Assembly (NCBI RefSeq): GCF_004570975.1
Contig: NZ_SPPC01000005.1
Location: 235,634-299,633 of the forward strand
From: Barnesiella sp. WM24
GTDB lineage: Bacteria > Bacteroidota > Bacteroidia > Bacteroidales > Muribaculaceae
Direction of reading: 5' to 3'
DNA: 64,000 bases
Shown: positions 60,480 to 64,000 of the stretch, piece after piece
Layout of the letters: each line of letters opens with the position of its first letter
How positions within the stretch are numbered: position 1 is the stretch's first letter
The notes under the pieces: model-generated
Database searches by the model: none
The model's input: the letters and a program-made list of their open reading frames with translations, nothing else
What the model was told of the DNA's origin: nothing
Program-made: the position numbers and the translations under genes

Positions 60480-61622
60480 TTAAGAAGTGGCATTTTGAAT
60501 ATGTACATCCATCTGCGGAAATGGGAAATGAAATCCCTTTTCCGGTAACTCTTTGTAAAACCGCTCGTTCATCTCGAAATATAGCGGCCAATAAGTCGAC
60601 GCGGGAGTCCATGCCCTCACGACAAGGTCGACACTGCTTGCATTTAGTGTGTTCAACGCTACAAACGGCGCCCTGTCGGCTTTCTCAAGCAACGCTTTTG
60701 CCCGGGCGTGACGCTCCTCTATCTTGTGGGCGATACCGGCAACCTTTTTCTTGCTTGAAAAAGCGCGCTGCCACCAGGGTATCTTTATCGGCTCATCAAG
60801 CGCCTTCTCAGCGTCCTCAGCATCGCGGTCAGAAACCGGCTGAGGCATGTTACGCTCCTTTCTGTCATCTTCCACATACTTTTTCACCACTCGCGGATCA
60901 GACAAAAGCATATCAAGGATAGCGTCTTTAGCGGCAGTCACGTCATCACCATAAGCTATGGAGACCGTCCAGTCGACCCGACGGTAATCCTCCTTGGAGT
61001 AGTTGTTGATAGTGCTCGTCGACAGAGGTCCGTTGGGGATTATAATCTGCTTGTTATCGGCAGTGTTTATTATCGTACTGAAAATCTGAATTTCCTTTAC
61101 CGTTCCGGCAAAACCTTGCGCCTCGATATAATCTCCGATTTTATAAGGCTTGAGGAGCAGTATAAGCACTCCCCCGGCAAAGTTCTGCAACGTGCCGCTC
61201 AGTGCCAGACCGATTGCGACACCGGCTGAGGCAAATATCGCAAGGAATGAGCTTGTCTCTACTCCGAGGATGCCTATCACCGTCACGACAAGGATGAAAT
61301 AGAGCAGAATCCTTATAAGGCTTAGAATAAATGTCGACAATGAGCGGTCAAACTGTCGCCTGATAAAGATTGAGTCAACCATCTTGTAGATGCGCTGTAT
61401 TATGAACTTGCCTACATAAAAGACCAATATGGCTATGGCAAGGTGTATCGCGAAGTCCACGATACCACTGACAGCGCGGTTGATAAAGTCGTCCAACGAC
61501 ATATTTTCGAGTGCCTTCATGCCCGTTGACGACGCCTTTGCCACAGTGTCGGCGGGAGCGGCAGGAGCCGGAAGCTGTGAAGTGGCGCTCTGTATTATCT
61601 GATCAAATTGTCCGCTTAACAT
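60480..61622 (-). CDS. MscS-family mechanosensitive channel
   Basis: A 380-residue inner-membrane channel. A hydrophilic N-terminus (about 1-50) with an Ala/Pro-rich stretch precedes three transmembrane helices (about 52-160), the last being the glycine/alanine-rich pore helix (SAGVAIGLALSGTLQNFAGG). The beta domain (YKIGDYIEAQGFAGTVKEI, IPNGPLSTSTINNYSKED) is typical. A charged insert at about 255-300 (DRKERNMPQPVSDRDAEDAE) and the alpha-beta C-terminal domain follow. It opens on sudden osmotic downshift. Confidence 0.92.
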   Translation of the reverse strand: MLSGQFDQIIQSATSQLPAPAAPADTVAKASSTGMKALENMSLDDFINRAVSGIVDFAIHLAIAILVFYVGKFIIQRIYKMVDSIFIRRQFDRSLSTFILSLIRILLYFILVVTVIGILGVETSSFLAIFASAGVAIGLALSGTLQNFAGGVLILLLKPYKIGDYIEAQGFAGTVKEIQIFSTIINTADNKQIIIPNGPLSTSTINNYSKEDYRRVDWTVSIAYGDDVTAAKDAILDMLLSDPRVVKKYVEDDRKERNMPQPVSDRDAEDAEKALDEPIKIPWWQRAFSSKKKVAGIAHKIEERHARAKALLEKADRAPFVALNTLNASSVDLVVRAWTPASTYWPLYFEMNERFYKELPEKGFHFPFPQMDVHIQNATS

Positions 61623-61663
61623 ATAATTGATTAATATACTTGAATTATGATTATTTAATCAGT

Positions 61664-62791
61664 CTATAGACCATAGACGGGAGCCACGACATCTTTCCAC
61701 CACTGCAAATCGCTATAATTGCCGGTGAGAGTCAACCGCCCGTCGCTCGCCTCTACTATGTAACACGACACACCGTAGCAATTGTTCAAATCTATGGCAG
61801 GCAAGCTTAACGCCATCTGCGGAGTGTGAGCCTCATAGATGACAAATTTATCCATCGCAGCCTCGTAAGCGGCAAGAGCGTTTCCGTCAGTCGACAGCGA
61901 ATACATATAGTGGGTCAAGTCATAAAATAAGCCCTTAAACCCTGCGGTGCCATACTGCTGCTGCACAAATCCCTCGGCGGCAACGGCATTGTCAAGCATG
62001 ACAGCACGCGTGGCAGAAGCCACTTCTTCAATATAAGCCATGTCATAGACTGACATCGTACAGCTCCGGCTTCTGCCTGAAAGGTTATCGTAGGTCGAAA
62101 ATGTATTTTCTGCTGCCCCGACAAGGTCAGGAGTCTTCTTAAAAAAACACTCCACGTTAAGGTCATATGGCATTCCGTCAAGAGGCGTCTCTGCCGGTGA
62201 GGCGACTACATAAGGCGTGGCGTGACGTATCTCATACAGCGACTCGATGTTGCCCATGAAGCAGCAGTCAAAATATATAAACGAGAAATACTCCCCCTCA
62301 AGTGCCCTGCCAAGGTCAGGAATGGTCATCTGATATTTCCCGTCTATACCCCATGACCTGTTAAGTTTGGTTTCCGGGCTCCTTCCATAGTCAATCCATC
62401 CGCTGGCATGGCTCCACAAGACAAGACCGTAATCATCGGCGGGGGCAACAGCACGCATGTCGCTGAAAGCCTGCTTCATCGCTCCGACTGACACCGACGA
62501 CAAGCCATCCTTATACTCCATAAGCGGAGTGTAGCCGTCTTCAGTAATCTCGGCAAGCACGGGATTGCCGGTGACATCGGCATGATATACCAACAGACGT
62601 CCGCCATTAAGCGCACCTGCTTTTACGGCAGTCTCCATCTCGGCTATATCCCTTTCATCATACGTATATCCGAGGCTGTTATTGCCGGCGATATAGACAA
62701 GCACCGTGCGCGACACCGTAGTGAGGGGCTCGTCGTTGCCACACGCTGTAACCGTCAAAGCTAAGATTAATGCGATAATGTAATGTCTCAT
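61664..62791 (-). CDS. Clostripain-family (C11) cysteine peptidase lipoprotein
   Basis: A 375-residue lipoprotein (LTVTAC, cysteine 17) whose mature part is a caspase-fold peptidase of the clostripain family. RTVLVYIAGNNSL and a DIAEME stretch open the domain. The catalytic histidine is H128 in LVLWSHASG and the nucleophile C177 in FDCCFMGNIE. The family cleaves after arginine or lysine and often self-activates, which cannot be judged here. It should face the periplasm or the cell surface. Related gut Bacteroidetes enzymes act on toxins and host proteins, so a role in the gut is possible but not shown. Confidence 0.87.
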   Translation of the reverse strand: MRHYIIALILALTVTACGNDEPLTTVSRTVLVYIAGNNSLGYTYDERDIAEMETAVKAGALNGGRLLVYHADVTGNPVLAEITEDGYTPLMEYKDGLSSVSVGAMKQAFSDMRAVAPADDYGLVLWSHASGWIDYGRSPETKLNRSWGIDGKYQMTIPDLGRALEGEYFSFIYFDCCFMGNIESLYEIRHATPYVVASPAETPLDGMPYDLNVECFFKKTPDLVGAAENTFSTYDNLSGRSRSCTMSVYDMAYIEEVASATRAVMLDNAVAAEGFVQQQYGTAGFKGLFYDLTHYMYSLSTDGNALAAYEAAMDKFVIYEAHTPQMALSLPAIDLNNCYGVSCYIVEASDGRLTLTGNYSDLQWWKDVVAPVYGL

Positions 62792-62858
62792 AATTCTACA
62801 AAGGTAACAATTCTTTTTTGTTATAAATCATAAAATACTCTAAACGCTGACTAATATC

Positions 62859-62890
62859 TTTATTAACTAACAGAATTAAAGCTATATTTG
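62859..62890 (+). promoter_or_regulatory. Promoter of the TPR protein gene at 62914
   Basis: TTTA (62859-62862), a 20-bp spacer and TATATTTG (62883-62890) fit the Bacteroidetes promoter. The start site would lie near 62896, leaving a leader of under 20 nt. Confidence 0.75.
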
Positions 62891-62913
62891 CACAATAAAC
62901 ACAGTAACAAGAC

Positions 62914-63738
62914 ATGCAATCACATTTCAAGACTGCTGCGGCAATCATTGCTTTGAGCTGTGCCTCGCCTGCGATTATGGCACAATCTTACTTTGATCTT
63001 GTAGGCGAAGCCGATAAGGCTATAGCCGAAGGCAAATGGAAGGATGCGGAAGATTATCTGACCGAGGCTATCGACTCGCAGCCGCTCAACCCCTCCAATA
63101 TCCTGCTGCTTTCCAATCTCGGCATAGTGCGCTATAACCTTGGCAACGACAGTCTCGCCATAGCCACACTCGACGAAGCCCACAGGCGCGCTCCTGTCTC
63201 CGTCACCGTGCTTTCCAACAGGGCACAGGTATTGACAGCGCTCGGACGCGACAAGGAGGCTTATGACGACTATTCGCGGATAATCGAACTTGACTCTACT
63301 CTCATAGAGCCGCTGTATATGCACGCCATAATGTCGCTGCGACAAGATGAATTTGAAAAGTCGCTTAAAGATTGCGAACGGCTGGAAATTCTCTCGCCTG
63401 AAGCGCAGGAAACAAAGATTGCATATGCCTCCTACTATTCAGCGACAGAACAATGGGAAAAAGCCATACCTTATTACACCGCTATCCTTGAACAAGCGGA
63501 AACAACGGAAATGTATGGAGCACGCGCAGTGTGCTATCTCATGCTTCAACGCCTTAACGAAGCTTCCGCCGACATCAGTTCCGGGCTTGAAATCAATCCG
63601 GAAGATGGCGAATTATATCTATACCGCGCCTACCTGAACAAGATGCGCTACATGAACGATGATGCGCGAGCCGACCTCACCAAGGCAATCAAGCTTGGCA
63701 TCGACCGCAAGCGAGCCATGCAGCTCATGTCGCAATAA
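62914..63738 (+). CDS. Exported tetratricopeptide repeat protein
   Basis: A 274-residue protein with a signal peptide (AAAIIALSCASPAIMAQS, cleavage after about residue 23). The rest is about six TPR units (for example GEADKAIAEGKWKDAEDYLT, LGRDKEAYDDYSRIIELD, RLNEASADISSGLEINPEDG). The layout matches periplasmic TPR adaptors that hold other proteins; the partner is unknown. It has its own promoter and terminator, so it is a single-gene unit. Confidence 0.83.
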   Translation: MQSHFKTAAAIIALSCASPAIMAQSYFDLVGEADKAIAEGKWKDAEDYLTEAIDSQPLNPSNILLLSNLGIVRYNLGNDSLAIATLDEAHRRAPVSVTVLSNRAQVLTALGRDKEAYDDYSRIIELDSTLIEPLYMHAIMSLRQDEFEKSLKDCERLEILSPEAQETKIAYASYYSATEQWEKAIPYYTAILEQAETTEMYGARAVCYLMLQRLNEASADISSGLEINPEDGELYLYRAYLNKMRYMNDDARADLTKAIKLGIDRKRAMQLMSQ

Positions 63739-63764
63739 TCAGGCAAAACACCAAAACATCTCCG

Positions 63765-63787
63765 GGGGCTCTCCACAGCCCCTTTTT
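63765..63787 (+). terminator. Intrinsic terminator of the TPR gene
   Basis: GGGGCT, a six-base loop and AGCCCC are followed by TTTTT. Confidence 0.82.
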
Positions 63788-63871
63788 CATTTGCGCCACC
63801 TCGGTATACACGCGGTAAAGTGTGGCGCTGCAGCGCTATGCTGAATTTACAATAATCGGTTGGGGTATGGG

Positions 63872-63907
63872 TAAAAAAAAGAGGCTGCAAGGGTTGCTTG
63901 CAGCCTC
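63872..63907 (-). terminator. rRNA operon terminator
   Basis: On the minus strand GAGGCTGCAA (complement of 63898-63907) pairs with TTGCAGCCTC (complement of 63881-63890) around a 7-nt loop, followed by eight T's. It stands directly behind the 5S gene and ends the ribosomal operon. Confidence 0.88.
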
Positions 63908-63912
63908 GAAGG

Positions 63913-64000
<88 letters not shown>

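Overview
The window reads as chromosome from a member of the Bacteroidales. The mix of genes suggests a gut Muribaculaceae-type organism, but that family placement is inference. The evidence for Bacteroidetes is: promoters of the TTTG-N20-TAnnTTTG type in front of several genes, weak Shine-Dalgarno sequences, many lipoproteins with the cysteine close to the N-terminus, the succinylornithine-type carbamoyltransferase of the phylum's arginine pathway, DUF1573, DUF4230 and DUF4494 proteins, GldH, and an rpsF-rpsR-rplI operon without ssb. Base composition is near 50% GC over most housekeeping genes and lower in a few accessory stretches.

Layout. 1-4.2 kb: two DUF1573 exported proteins, meaB, a tiny His/Asp-rich lipoprotein, mnmD and a beta carbonic anhydrase. 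4.2-12.1 kb, minus strand: a small lipoprotein, a membrane TPR regulator, ribosomal protein L31, a hypothetical protein, a biotin-dependent carboxyltransferase (OadA type) and a class A penicillin-binding protein. 12.3-19.6 kb, plus strand: an apparent exopolysaccharide synthesis and export operon made of a TolC-like outer-membrane protein, a HlyD-like adaptor with a SPOR-like tail, a zinc-ribbon TackOD1-like protein, a processive family 2 glycosyltransferase and a UDP-sugar dehydrogenase. A large lipoprotein with a Tat-like signal follows. 22.3-24.3 kb: a gene-free 2-kb array of nested palindromes and 17 copies of a 40-44 bp repeat. 24.5-27.6 kb: a hybrid sensor kinase. 27.7-32.9 kb, minus strand: a tight four-gene operon (nucleotidyltransferase-aminotransferase fusion, octopine dehydrogenase-like protein, flippase, LicD) that looks like a phospho-amine glycan decoration system.

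33-50.6 kb, plus strand, is mostly housekeeping: argF', a formate/nitrite channel, DUF4494, yggS, a sugar MFS transporter, transketolase, rpsF-rpsR-rplI, cardiolipin synthase, two DUF4230 proteins, a coiled-coil protein with zapA, a probable structured RNA, rny, ricT, gldH, an M24 peptidase and cca. 50.6-55.7 kb is accessory: a 3.9-kb segment bounded by a 32-bp perfect direct repeat that contains the 3' end of cca. It holds a TPR-LuxR regulator, remnants of two tiny genes and a DUF4143 ATPase. Beyond it lie a YD-repeat-like protein and several duplicated short sequences. 55.7-62.8 kb, minus strand: dus-recQ-recJ (transcribed recJ to dus), an MscS channel and a clostripain-type lipoprotein protease. 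A secreted TPR protein and the 3' part of a 5S rRNA gene on the minus strand close the window.

The stretches most worth following up are the exopolysaccharide operon with its unusual zinc-ribbon component, the cytidylyltransferase/decarboxylase-like fusion linked to LicD, the composite repeat array, and the repeat-bounded insertion at the 3' end of cca. All functions are read from sequence motifs by eye; no database search was run.
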